A DNA stretch of 64,000 bases, taken from the NCBI RefSeq assembly GCF_020035535.1, contig NZ_CP083350.1, positions 692,501 through 756,500 on the forward strand. The letters run 5' to 3'. The notes under the pieces were generated by a model. That model saw only the letters and a program-made list of their open reading frames with translations, was not told the origin of the DNA and did not search any database. Shown here piece after piece: positions 16,884-24,813 of the stretch. How positions within the stretch are numbered: the first letter of the stretch is position 1; each line of letters begins with the position of its first letter. Origin of the DNA: Ensifer adhaerens (GTDB lineage: Bacteria > Pseudomonadota > Alphaproteobacteria > Rhizobiales > Rhizobiaceae). Both the position numbers and the translations under genes were made by a program.

Positions 16884-18278
16884 CTATGGATAGCAATAGG
16901 AATCGGACGAGCAGTCCCCGCCTTCGAGGCGAACCTGGTGCGGGCGATGGCCTTTCGGCCAGTCGACGAAAAACTTCTCGTCGAAGGCGATCCCACCACC
17001 GTCGGCGACATCGAGTTTGACCATCCAGCCGTCGATTCCATCGGGATAGAACTGCGGATCGATGGCGCCGTAGAGCGAATTGGTGAAATAGACCCGCTTG
17101 CAGTCCCGGCTGATCTCGACCATTTGCGGTCCGCCGTTCAGAGCGCCATTCTTCGTCTTCGGATGGCGCGCACGCGAAACGATGCCGCCGATCCGCACCC
17201 GGCCCGTTTCCTTTGGCGCAAAGGGGTCGGATACGTCGTACTGGATCATGTCTCCGGTGCCCCAGCAGGAGACGTAAAGGAACCGGTCGTCCATCGACAG
17301 ATCTATATCAGTGACGAGCGGCGCGACGGCGCTGAAGCCTTTCAGCACCGGCGGCAGGAGATCCGGATCGGCCGGTTCCGCCGGAATCTCGATCACCTTC
17401 TTGACCGCCCAGCGGTCGCCGTCGCGATACCAGGTCCAGATCGATGCCGAGAGATCCTTCAGGCTGATGACGCAGCCGACGAAACCATAGGCCTTGGTCG
17501 GATCATGGGCCGGGCGCAGTTCGAAGACGAGTTGGTGTTCCTCACCGAAATCGATCTCCTGCAGGTGCTTGCGCTTGTGCAGATCCCAGAAATGCAAGCG
17601 CCGGCCGTATTTCGAGCCGAGCAGCACCTCCGGAACCAGCCCGTTCTCGAAGGTATCCGGCGTGCCCCATTCGCTGGTGATCATCGTGTCATGGCCGAGA
17701 TGCCACCAGAAATCATAGGCGAGCTTCTGCGGCCCTCGATCCATTTCCCATTGCCCGAGCACGTCGAAGCTCTGATGGTCGAGCAGGAAGATGCCGCCAG
17801 GCGCCTTGCCGTCGCGGTCGGCGAGTGCGTTGACGTAGATGCCTTCAGGTCCGCAATGGGTGGTGTGCAGCCGCGAATAATTTGCCTTCTCGGCAATTTC
17901 CGCGGGCTCGATCACCCGGACGATCTTCGGATTGCGCGGGTCCGGCTTGGTGTCGATGATGTGCAGGCGAGAGGACCTCAGGCCCGGCACCACCAGATAG
18001 CGCCGCTCGACATGTGGATGCGGCGCGTTGGGGCAGAGGCACGAGGAACAGGCGTTCCAGCCGAAATGATGCAACTCGTCGCCGACATTCGGCATCTCGA
18101 CCTGGCCGACGATTTGCGAATAGTTCGGAGAGGCCGGATCGACATCGACAACCGCGATGGCATCCGGCCTTCTTCGGTCCGGATCGAACGCCGCCACATA
18201 GGCGAGCGTTTCCTTTGGTGCCTTGGCCGCCATGCGCGGTGATGGATAGAAGGAGGGATCGGGTCGCCACGTCGCCAT
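16884..18278 (-). CDS. mtoX: Selenium-binding protein 56 family / methanethiol oxidase
   Basis: 464 residues, close to the roughly 470 of SBP56 proteins. Bacterial members (MtoX) oxidise methanethiol to formaldehyde, H2S and H2O2 and need copper. Conserved stretches include HHFGWNACSSCLCP (C77-SS-C80), HTTHCGPEGIYVN, WWHLGHDTMITSEWGTP, and a closing HRPHQVRLEGGDCSSD. Of two nearby ATGs, the one at 18278 has the GGGAG site at the better spacing (about seven bases). No clear Sec signal is seen, unlike some periplasmic MtoX proteins. No SCO1/MauG-type partners are visible, only the membrane gene downstream. Confidence 0.85.
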   Translation of the reverse strand: MATWRPDPSFYPSPRMAAKAPKETLAYVAAFDPDRRRPDAIAVVDVDPASPNYSQIVGQVEMPNVGDELHHFGWNACSSCLCPNAPHPHVERRYLVVPGLRSSRLHIIDTKPDPRNPKIVRVIEPAEIAEKANYSRLHTTHCGPEGIYVNALADRDGKAPGGIFLLDHQSFDVLGQWEMDRGPQKLAYDFWWHLGHDTMITSEWGTPDTFENGLVPEVLLGSKYGRRLHFWDLHKRKHLQEIDFGEEHQLVFELRPAHDPTKAYGFVGCVISLKDLSASIWTWYRDGDRWAVKKVIEIPAEPADPDLLPPVLKGFSAVAPLVTDIDLSMDDRFLYVSCWGTGDMIQYDVSDPFAPKETGRVRIGGIVSRARHPKTKNGALNGGPQMVEISRDCKRVYFTNSLYGAIDPQFYPDGIDGWMVKLDVADGGGIAFDEKFFVDWPKGHRPHQVRLEGGDCSSDSYCYP

Positions 18279-18439
18279 TACCATTCTCCCTTTAGAGAAT
18301 TCCCAATGCGCGGTTCCTGATGCAGGCCTTTGATGCGGCAAAAACGCGTCGGAAATGCGGCCTGTCCGCCTTATTTCGTCGATCGCGCGCTTGTGACTGG
18401 ATGTGGCCTTGTCGCCGCGAGGCGGTTGGCGACGCGCTC

Positions 18440-19195
18440 CTATGTCTCGATCCGCAGCTTCATCCGGTCAGCGGCAAAGCGGGTGCGGGAATACTCGATC
18501 GGTTTGCCGTCGAGATCGGCATTGAGCGATTGCGCCTCGAGCACGATTGCGCCAGGGGAGAGCTTCAGCATCGAAAGCTCCTCGGCGTCGGCATGGCGGG
18601 CGACGATTTCGGTCGAGGCGCGCACATAGTCGTCAAGCCCATGGGCGGCAAAGGCCTTGGTGACGGAATGCAACCGTTCAAACTCCTCGGCCATGCGCGG
18701 AAAGCGGTGCGCCGGATAGTAGCTCGACGACACTGACAGCGGTCGGCCATCGCCGCTGCTGACGGTCCTGAGTTCGATCACCGGATCACCGGGTCTGATG
18801 GCAAGCGCGCTCGCCACTTCGCCGGTTGCCGGCAATTCGGCGTGGCCGAGCAGCCGCGAGCCGATTTCCTTCACCTGGTGGCCGAGACCCTGTGAGAATC
18901 GCGTGCGCTTCGAGATCGGATAACTCACCCTTTCCTTGCGCTCGATCATCGTGCCGCGCCCCTGGACGGCACGCACCAGCCCCTCTTCGGCAAGCGCCGC
19001 CAGTGCGCTTCTGACCGTGTGCCGGTTGACGCCGAACTCACCGGCAAGCACCGTTTCCGGCGGCACCATGCCGGTCGCGTCATAGTCGCCATTGCTGATT
19101 GCCAAGCGGATCCGGTCGGCGATCTGTCGCCACAGGGCGACGCCGGTCTGGCGCTCCACCACTTTTCGCATTGCCGGGTCTTTTCGCATTGGCAT
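18440..19195 (-). CDS. phnF: GntR/HutC-family regulator of phosphonate genes
   Basis: 251 residues. N-terminal winged helix of the GntR family at about residues 15-85 (ISNGDYDATGMVPPETVLAGEFGVNRHTVRSALAAL) and a C-terminal UTRA ligand-binding domain (EYSRTRFAADRMKLRIE at the end). It is divergent from phnG with an 81-base gap holding a PHO-box-like site and an inverted repeat. The position and family match PhnF, a repressor of C-P lyase operons. Alternative ATGs at 19189 and 19171 exist; 19195 has AGG about eight bases upstream. Confidence 0.88.
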   Translation of the reverse strand: MPMRKDPAMRKVVERQTGVALWRQIADRIRLAISNGDYDATGMVPPETVLAGEFGVNRHTVRSALAALAEEGLVRAVQGRGTMIERKERVSYPISKRTRFSQGLGHQVKEIGSRLLGHAELPATGEVASALAIRPGDPVIELRTVSSGDGRPLSVSSSYYPAHRFPRMAEEFERLHSVTKAFAAHGLDDYVRASTEIVARHADAEELSMLKLSPGAIVLEAQSLNADLDGKPIEYSRTRFAADRMKLRIET

Positions 19196-19211
19196 GTCAC
19201 AAGCCTGTCAT
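19194..19211 (+). promoter_or_regulatory. PHO-box-like site for phnG operon
   Basis: ATGTCAC-AAGC-CTGTCAT: two 7-base half sites separated by four bases, the second a perfect CTGTCAT and the first matching at TGTCA. TATGGA at 19222-19227 is placed where the -10 of a PhoB-activated promoter would be. It overlaps the start of phnF. Confidence 0.6.
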
Positions 19212-19246
19212 TTGCGGACGTTATGGAAAAGTATAAGATGTACAGT

Positions 19247-19264
19247 TGTCTAGATCAATAGACA
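19247..19264. promoter_or_regulatory. Candidate PhnF operator TGTCTA-N6-TAGACA
   Basis: Perfect 6-bp inverted repeat between phnF and phnG, 12 bases before the phnG start. HutC-type regulators bind short GT..TA..AC palindromes, and the mycobacterial PhnF site TGGTATAGACCA has the same character. Its location just downstream of the putative -10 would suit repression. Confidence 0.5.
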
Positions 19265-19276
19265 TTTGAGGTGAAA

Positions 19277-19747
19277 ATGATGGATGCGAAGCTGAAACAG
19301 GAAAGCCCGCCGGATCCGGCGCGCAAGAAGGCCATGGGGCTCTTCGCCCGCGCAACCCTCGACGAGCTCACCGCCGCTTGGGAAGCGCTGGCCGACAAGC
19401 CGGAGGTTCATCCGGTTCGCGGTCCGGAAACCGGTCTCGTCATGGTCCGTGGCCGCATCGGCGGTGGCGGCGATCCCTTCAATCTCGGCGAGGCGACAGT
19501 CTCGCGCGCCACCATCCGCCTTTCGACCGGCGAAATCGGCCACGGCCAGATGCTCGGCACCGATCGGCAGCGCGCACGGCTCGCGGCGATCTTCGATGCA
19601 CTGTCCCAGCGTGACGGCGACAAGGCCAGCGTCGAGGCTCTGCTTGGCCGCGTTGCCGAACGGCTCGCGCAGGAAGAACGCCGCAAGGCGGAAGAGACTG
19701 CTGCAACCCGCGTCGACTTTTTCACCATGGTCCGGGGAGACGACTGA
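19277..19747 (+). CDS. phnG: C-P lyase subunit PhnG
   Basis: 156 residues. Component of the PhnGHIJ core, which attaches methylphosphonate-type substrates to ATP-derived ribose before radical C-P cleavage. Recognisable stretches: ARKKAMGLFARA, PETGLVMVRGRIGGGGDPFNLGEATVSRATIRL, and GHGQMLGTDRQRARLAAI. ATG 19277 has GAGG five bases upstream; GTG 19271 and ATG 19280 are alternatives. First gene of the operon, its stop overlapping the phnH start as TGATG. Confidence 0.93.
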   Translation: MMDAKLKQESPPDPARKKAMGLFARATLDELTAAWEALADKPEVHPVRGPETGLVMVRGRIGGGGDPFNLGEATVSRATIRLSTGEIGHGQMLGTDRQRARLAAIFDALSQRDGDKASVEALLGRVAERLAQEERRKAEETAATRVDFFTMVRGDD

Positions 19748-20355
19748 TGGCCAGCCAATCGCAGATTTACGCCGGCGCCTTTGCCGATCCGGTCTTTGCT
19801 GCCCAATCCGTCTTTCGCGACCTGATGGACGGTTTCGCCCGTCCGGGCACGGCCAAGCGCCTCGCTTCGACGAGCACGCCTCCTGCTCCGCTCGGTGCGG
19901 CCGCTGGCGCGGTTGCCCTCACGCTCTGCGACCATGATACGCCCGTCTGGCTGACGCCGGCGCTCGGCAAGTCGGCGGTTCCGCAGTGGATCGCGTTCCA
20001 TACGGGCGCCGCGGTCACCACCAGCAAGACCGAAGCCCGCTTCGCCTTCATCGAAAAGGCCGCCGCCTTCCCGGGCTTCGACCAGTTCTCGCTCGGCACG
20101 CAGGAATATCCGGATCGTTCGACGACGCTCGTCATCGAAGTCGAAGCGCTGACCGGCGGCCAGGCATTCGTCGCCAAGGGTCCCGGCATCAAGGACGAGA
20201 CGGAGGTTGCAGTGAAGGGCCTGCCGGAAGTCTTTCTCGAATTCTGGACCGCCAATCGCGCGATCTTTCCGCGTGGCGTCGATCTCGTGCTGACCGCCGG
20301 CGACAAGCTCGTCTGCCTGCCACGTACAACCCGTCTTTCGCTCAAGGAGGCGTGA
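19747..20355 (+). CDS. phnH: C-P lyase subunit PhnH
   Basis: 202 residues, a member of the PhnGHIJ core complex. Typical N-terminal text AQSVFRDLMDGFARPGTAKRL and the C-terminal FWTANRAIFPRGVDLVLTAGDKLVCLPRTT match PhnH, a PLP-transferase-like fold without catalytic lysine in characterised members. Start overlaps the phnG stop (TGATG), so translation is coupled. phnI follows after three bases. Confidence 0.93.
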   Translation: MASQSQIYAGAFADPVFAAQSVFRDLMDGFARPGTAKRLASTSTPPAPLGAAAGAVALTLCDHDTPVWLTPALGKSAVPQWIAFHTGAAVTTSKTEARFAFIEKAAAFPGFDQFSLGTQEYPDRSTTLVIEVEALTGGQAFVAKGPGIKDETEVAVKGLPEVFLEFWTANRAIFPRGVDLVLTAGDKLVCLPRTTRLSLKEA

Positions 20356-20358
20356 ACC

Positions 20359-21468
20359 ATGTATGTAGCCGTCAAGGGCGGGGAAGCCGCCATTGCCAAT
20401 GCGCACCGCCTTCTCGCCGACCGCCGCCGCGGCGACCGCAACCTTCCCTCGATCACCACCGACCAGGTGGTCGAGCAGCTCGGTCTTGCCGTCGACCGGG
20501 TGATGGCGGAAGCCTCGCTCTATGATCGCGCGCTCGCAGCGCTTGCCGTTCGCCAGGCCCGCGGCGACATGATCGAGGCGATCTTCATCCTGCGGGCCTA
20601 TCGCACGACCCTGCCGCGCTTCGGCTATTCCGAGCCGGTCGACACCGCCAACATGAAGGTCGAGCGCCGCGTTTCGGCAACCTACAAGGATCTGCCCGGC
20701 GGCCAATTGCTCGGCCCCACCTTCGACTACACCCACCGCCTGCTCGATCCCTCCCTGATCTCCGACGAAACCGTCGCGGAGCCGGCGGTCAAGGAGCCTG
20801 GCGAACACGTGATGCGCGTCTCGGACATTCTTGACGGCGAAGGCCTGATCGAGGGTGACGGCCAGATGCCCGAGGGCCATGTCATGGGCGACCTGACCCG
20901 CGAGCCGATGGAATTTCCGATGGCCCGGGACCTCCGCCTGCAGGCGCTCGCCCGCGGCGACGAAGGCTTCCTGCTGGCGCTTGCCTACTCCACTCAGCGC
21001 GGCTACGGCCGCACCCATCCTTTCGTCGGCGAAGTCCGCATCGGCGAAGTGGAAGTCGAGCTCGACTTGCCGGAACTCGGCTTTGCCGTCTCGCTCGGCG
21101 CCATCCGCGTCACCGAATGCCAGATGGTCAACCAGTTCAAGGGCTCGGCCAAGCAGCCGCCGCAATTTACCCGCGGCTACGGCCTCGTCTTCGGCCAGAG
21201 CGAACGCAAGGCGATGTCGATGTCGCTGGTCGACCGGGCACTGCGCACCGACGAGTTCAGCGAAGATGTCGTCGCACCCGCCCAGGACCAGGAATTCGTC
21301 ATCTCGCACGCCGACAACGTCCAGGCGACCGGCTTCGTCGAGCACCTGAAGCTGCCGCACTATGTCGACTTCCAGGCCGAACTCGACCTCGTCCGCCGTA
21401 TGCGGCGCGACTACGAGGCGGCCCATGCCGGCGACACGGTGAAGGAACAGCGGGAGGCGGCCGAATGA
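20359..21468 (+). CDS. phnI: C-P lyase subunit PhnI
   Basis: 369 residues, full length. PhnI provides the nucleosidase activity that, with GHL, exchanges adenine for the phosphonate. Conserved regions: MYVAVKGGEAAIANAH at the start, SEPVDTANMKVERRVSATYKDLPGGQLLGPTFDYTHRLLD (about residues 92-132, two consecutive segments), and a C-terminal DNVQATGFVEHLKLPHYVDFQAEL. Its stop overlaps the ATG of the 90-codon frame bridging to phnJ as ATGA. Confidence 0.94.
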   Translation: MYVAVKGGEAAIANAHRLLADRRRGDRNLPSITTDQVVEQLGLAVDRVMAEASLYDRALAALAVRQARGDMIEAIFILRAYRTTLPRFGYSEPVDTANMKVERRVSATYKDLPGGQLLGPTFDYTHRLLDPSLISDETVAEPAVKEPGEHVMRVSDILDGEGLIEGDGQMPEGHVMGDLTREPMEFPMARDLRLQALARGDEGFLLALAYSTQRGYGRTHPFVGEVRIGEVEVELDLPELGFAVSLGAIRVTECQMVNQFKGSAKQPPQFTRGYGLVFGQSERKAMSMSLVDRALRTDEFSEDVVAPAQDQEFVISHADNVQATGFVEHLKLPHYVDFQAELDLVRRMRRDYEAAHAGDTVKEQREAAE

Positions 21469-21737
21469 TCGGGCATACCGCCAGCCCTAGCGGTTCAATC
21501 ACCGCCACCATCCCCGCCGCCGCAATCGCCACCGTCAGCGGCGGGGGCGAACCCGGCATCCCCGGATCCGTCGCTCTTGCGCACTCTGCGATCCGGTTCG
21601 CGCTGTGGCCGACGGGCTATGCCGAACAGGCCGGCAACCGCAGAGCACAGCACAAAGATCCCAACCACCCAGACGAAAATCTCGCTCAAATCCTGGCCCC
21701 ATCCGCGGTCGACACACTCAAGGGTAATCGGCGATGA
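21465..21737 (+). CDS. 90-codon frame bridging phnI and phnJ (alternative to the antisense frame)
   Basis: ATG 21465 overlaps the phnI stop (ATGA), and its TGA at 21735-21737 overlaps the phnJ start (ATGA), so it fits the operon exactly. The product is Ala/Gly/Ser/Pro-rich without a recognisable domain and contains no membrane segment. The opposite strand over the same bases encodes a more protein-like sequence with one membrane helix. Only one of the two is likely real. I cannot decide from sequence alone. Confidence 0.3.
   Translation: MIGHTASPSGSITATIPAAAIATVSGGGEPGIPGSVALAHSAIRFALWPTGYAEQAGNRRAQHKDPNHPDENLAQILAPSAVDTLKGNRR
21495..21689 (-). CDS. Possible antisense small membrane protein with Gly/Asp-rich tail
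   Basis: 64 codons from a TTG at 21689, opposite in direction to the phn operon. The N-terminus SEIFVWVVGIFVLCSAVAGLF forms one strong membrane segment, followed by basic ARRPQREPDRRVRK and a Gly/Asp/Cys tail (DGGDCGGGDGGGD). Similar small proteins with a GGD-rich tail occur in rhizobia as hypotheticals (recollection). An AGGA lies only about two bases upstream of the TTG, so initiation is doubtful. Confidence 0.35.
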   Translation of the reverse strand: MSEIFVWVVGIFVLCSAVAGLFGIARRPQREPDRRVRKSDGSGDAGFAPAADGGDCGGGDGGGD

Positions 21738-22612
21738 ACGACCTTGCTACCTATAATTTCGCCTATCTGGACGAACAAACGAAGCGCATGATCCGCCGCG
21801 CGATCCTGAAAGCGATCGCTATTCCCGGCTATCAGGTGCCCTTCGCCTCGCGTGAAATGCCGATGCCCTATGGCTGGGGCACCGGCGGCGTCCAGGTCAC
21901 CGCCTCGATCCTCGGTCCGCAGGACGTCCTGAAGGTCATCGACCAGGGCGCCGACGACACCACCAACGCTGTCTCGATCCGCGCCTTCTTCCAGAAGGTC
22001 GCCAATGTCGCGGTCACAACCAAGACGAAGGAAGCGACGATCATCCAGACGCGCCACCGCATTCCGGAGGAAAAGCTCACCGAAGGCCAGACGCTCGTCT
22101 ACCAGGTGCCGATCCCGGAACCCTTGCGCTTCCTCGAGCCGCGCGAGACCGAGACGCGAAAGATGCATGCGCTCGAGGAATACGGGCTGATGCATGTGAA
22201 GCTCTACGAGGACATCGCCCGCAACGGTCATATCGCCACCACCTATGCCTATCCGGTCAAGGTCGAGGGGCGTTACGTGATGGACCCGTCGCCGACGCCG
22301 AAATTCGACAATCCGAAGATGCACATGTCGGAAGCGCTGCAGCTCTTCGGTGCCGGCCGCGAAAAGCGGATCTATGCCGTGCCGCCCTATACCGATGTCG
22401 TCAGCCTCGATTTCGACGACCATCCGTTCGAGATCCAGAGCTTCGACAAGCCCTGCGCACTCTGCGGCGCCGAGGACGTCTATCTCGACGAGGTCATTCT
22501 CGACGACAAGGGCGGGCGCATGTTCGTCTGCTCCGACACCGATCATTGCGAAGACCGCCGCGCCTGCGGCCATGCAGGTCACATGCTTGCCCGAAAGGAA
22601 GCCGCAGAATGA
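21734..22612 (+). CDS. phnJ: C-P lyase catalytic subunit PhnJ (radical SAM)
   Basis: 292 residues. It cleaves the carbon-phosphorus bond of ribosyl-1-phosphonate 5-phosphate by radical SAM chemistry. The unusual cysteine set C241-x2-C244-x21-C266-x5-C272 is intact, matching the CX2CX21CX5C pattern of PhnJ. N-terminal NFAYLDEQTKRMIRRAILKA and PMPYGWGTGGVQ are also typical. The start overlaps the stop of the 90-codon bridging frame. Its own stop overlaps phnK as ATGA. Confidence 0.96.
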   Translation: MNDLATYNFAYLDEQTKRMIRRAILKAIAIPGYQVPFASREMPMPYGWGTGGVQVTASILGPQDVLKVIDQGADDTTNAVSIRAFFQKVANVAVTTKTKEATIIQTRHRIPEEKLTEGQTLVYQVPIPEPLRFLEPRETETRKMHALEEYGLMHVKLYEDIARNGHIATTYAYPVKVEGRYVMDPSPTPKFDNPKMHMSEALQLFGAGREKRIYAVPPYTDVVSLDFDDHPFEIQSFDKPCALCGAEDVYLDEVILDDKGGRMFVCSDTDHCEDRRACGHAGHMLARKEAAE

Positions 22613-23385
22613 GTACGCTCCCGCTTCTGAAAGTGAACGACGTCTCGAAGTTCTACGGAAGCCGCATCGGCTGCCGCAACGTCTCCTTCGAGCTCTATGC
22701 GGGCGAGGTGCTGGCCATCGTCGGCGAATCCGGTTCCGGCAAGACGACGCTTCTTTCGTGCCTCTCGACCCGCCTGATGCCGACCTCCGGCATCGTCGAA
22801 TATCACATGCGCGACGGTCAGTACCGCGACCTCGCGCGCATGGGCGAAGCCGAGCGCCGGTTCCTCATGCGCACGGACTGGGGCTTCGTGCACCAGAACC
22901 CGGCCGATGGTCTGCGCATGACGGTTTCGGCTGGCGCCAATGTCGGCGAACGGCTGATGGCCGTCGGCGATCGCCACTACGGCAACATTCGCGCCACCGC
23001 CAGCGATTGGCTGGAGCGGGTGGAGATCGGCGTCGACCGCATCGACGACCAGCCGCGCGCCTTCTCCGGCGGCATGCGCCAGCGCCTGCAGATCGCCCGC
23101 AACCTCGTGACCTCCCCCCGCCTCGTCTTCATGGACGAGCCGACCGGCGGTCTCGACGTGTCTGTCCAGGCGCGCCTGCTCGACCTGGTGCGCGGTCTCG
23201 TGCACGACCTCGGGCTTGCCGCCATCATCGTCACCCACGATCTCGCCGTCGCCCGCCTTCTCTCACACCGCATGATGGTGATGAAGGATGGCGCCGTCAT
23301 CGAACAGGGCCTGACCGACCGGGTGCTCGACGATCCGCGCGAGCCCTATACCCAGCTCCTCGTTTCATCCATCCTGCAGGTGTAA
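22609..23385 (+). CDS. phnK: C-P lyase accessory ABC-type ATPase PhnK
   Basis: 258 residues. ABC ATPase that docks on the PhnGHIJ core rather than energising a transporter. Walker A GESGSGKTT (about residues 39-47), signature FSGGMRQRLQIARNL, Walker B LVFMDEPTGGLDV, and switch His in IIVTHDLAV. ATG 22609 overlaps the phnJ stop (ATGA); an open frame extends upstream within phnJ but has no ribosome site. Three bases separate it from phnL. Confidence 0.94.
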   Translation: MSTLPLLKVNDVSKFYGSRIGCRNVSFELYAGEVLAIVGESGSGKTTLLSCLSTRLMPTSGIVEYHMRDGQYRDLARMGEAERRFLMRTDWGFVHQNPADGLRMTVSAGANVGERLMAVGDRHYGNIRATASDWLERVEIGVDRIDDQPRAFSGGMRQRLQIARNLVTSPRLVFMDEPTGGLDVSVQARLLDLVRGLVHDLGLAAIIVTHDLAVARLLSHRMMVMKDGAVIEQGLTDRVLDDPREPYTQLLVSSILQV

Positions 23386-23388
23386 ACC

Positions 23389-24096
23389 ATGGCCACGCCC
23401 CTTGTTGTTTCCGAAGTCGCAAAAAGCTTCACCATGCACCTGCGTGACGGTATCCGCCGGCCGGTCGTCGCCAACGTCTCCTTCTCGGTGAAGGCCGGCG
23501 AATGCGTCGTTCTCGGTGGCCCCTCCGGCGTCGGTAAAAGCTCGATCCTGAAAATGCTCTACGGCAATTACGGCGTCGACGAAGGCCAGATCCTGATGGA
23601 TCACGACGGCAAACTCGTGAATCTCGCAACCGCCGAGCCGCGCACCGTGCTCGAAGTCCGGCGCACGACGCTTGGCTATGTCAGCCAGTTCCTGCGGGTC
23701 GTGCCGCGCGTCTCCTCCCTCGACATCGTTGCCGAGCCGCTGCAGGCCCGCGGTACACCGATCGAGGAAGCCCGCACACGCGCAGCCGAACTCCTGAGCA
23801 AGCTGAACCTGCCGCGCGAACTCTGGGGCCTTCCGCCGGCGACCTTCTCCGGCGGCGAGCAGCAGCGCGTCAACATCGCCCGCGGCTTCATCACTGAGCA
23901 CAAGATCCTGTTGCTCGACGAGCCGACCGCTTCGCTCGACGCGAAGAACCGGGCGGTCGTGGTCGAGTTGATCGCCGAGAAGAAGGCCAAAGGTACAGCA
24001 CTGATCGGCATCTTCCATGACGAGGAAGTGCGCGATGCCGTTGCCGACCGCATCCTCGATGTCTCGGCCTTCTCACCGCGAAAGGCCGCCGCATGA
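23389..24096 (+). CDS. phnL: C-P lyase accessory ABC-type ATPase PhnL
   Basis: 235 residues. Second ABC-type ATPase of the C-P lyase system, acting with PhnGHI in the nucleotide-exchange step. Walker A GGPSGVGKSS near residue 43-52, signature FSGGEQQRVNIARGF, Walker B ILLLDEPTASLDA, and IGIFHDEEV in the H-loop position. The stop overlaps the acetyltransferase start as ATGA, so the genes are coupled. Confidence 0.94.
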   Translation: MATPLVVSEVAKSFTMHLRDGIRRPVVANVSFSVKAGECVVLGGPSGVGKSSILKMLYGNYGVDEGQILMDHDGKLVNLATAEPRTVLEVRRTTLGYVSQFLRVVPRVSSLDIVAEPLQARGTPIEEARTRAAELLSKLNLPRELWGLPPATFSGGEQQRVNIARGFITEHKILLLDEPTASLDAKNRAVVVELIAEKKAKGTALIGIFHDEEVRDAVADRILDVSAFSPRKAAA

Positions 24097-24707
24097 GCCA
24101 GAAGCTAGGACTCGAGCCCTTCATCCATCCGACAGCGAGCGTCAACAATTCGACGCTCGGCCGCTACACCGAAGTGCAGGAGCGCTCGCGCCTCGACGAG
24201 GTCGAGTTCGGCGACTACTCCTACATGATGCAGGACGGTTCGATCTGGTGTGCGACGATCGGCAAGTTCGTCAATATCGCCGCCGCCGTGCGCATCAACG
24301 CCACCAACCACCCGACCTGGCGCGCGACGCTGCACCATTTCACCTATCGCGCGCCGAATTATTGGGACGACACCGAACTCGACCACGACCTTTTTGCCTG
24401 GCGGCGGTCGAACCGGGTGACGATCGGCCATGACGTCTGGATCGGCCACGGCGCCACCATCCTGCCGGGCGTCACGGTCGGCAACGGTGCTGTCATCGGC
24501 GCCGGCGCAGTCGTCTCGAAGGACGTCGAGCCCTACACCATCGTCGGCGGCGTGCCCGCAAAACTCATCCGCGCTCGCTTCAATGAAGGCATCGGCGAAC
24601 GGATGGACGCACTCTCATGGTGGGACTGGGACCACCAACGCCTCCGCCGCGCGCTTGACGACTTCCGCGAACTGACGGCCGAGGAATTTTTGGTGCGTTA
24701 CTGCTGA
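24093..24707 (+). CDS. Phosphonate-operon hexapeptide-repeat acetyltransferase
   Basis: 204 residues. Left-handed beta-helix acyltransferase of the CatB/LpxA type: repeated hexapeptides in HDVWIGHGATILPGVTV and NGAVIGAGAVVSKDVEPY, closed by IVGGVPAKLIRARF. Such a member is regularly found in phn operons (phosphonate-associated hexapeptide transferase). Characterised PhnO-type enzymes acetylate aminoalkylphosphonates but belong to the GNAT fold, so the role here is inferred. It is the last gene of the operon, with a terminator nine bases after its stop. phnM and phnN do not follow. Confidence 0.85.
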   Translation: MSQKLGLEPFIHPTASVNNSTLGRYTEVQERSRLDEVEFGDYSYMMQDGSIWCATIGKFVNIAAAVRINATNHPTWRATLHHFTYRAPNYWDDTELDHDLFAWRRSNRVTIGHDVWIGHGATILPGVTVGNGAVIGAGAVVSKDVEPYTIVGGVPAKLIRARFNEGIGERMDALSWWDWDHQRLRRALDDFRELTAEEFLVRYC

Positions 24708-24715
24708 GCAATTAC

Positions 24716-24741
24716 AGGCGCCGAGCGCAAGTTCGGCGCCT
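24716..24741 (+). terminator. Terminator of the phn operon
   Basis: Perfect 9-bp stem AGGCGCCGA (24716-24724) with TCGGCGCCT (24733-24741), eight-base loop, nine bases after the last phn-operon stop. Followed by CATTGGGG, so no strong T-run. Confidence 0.7.
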
Positions 24742-24813
24742 CATTGGGGCGAATCGGCTGGTCACGATAATCGCGCTCTGGAATGCCTGATTTGCCACCC
24801 GGAGCCGAAACTC

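Noticed and set aside
19408..21426. A 672-codon leftward frame opposite phnG-phnI
   Set aside because: Antisense shadow across three well-identified genes.
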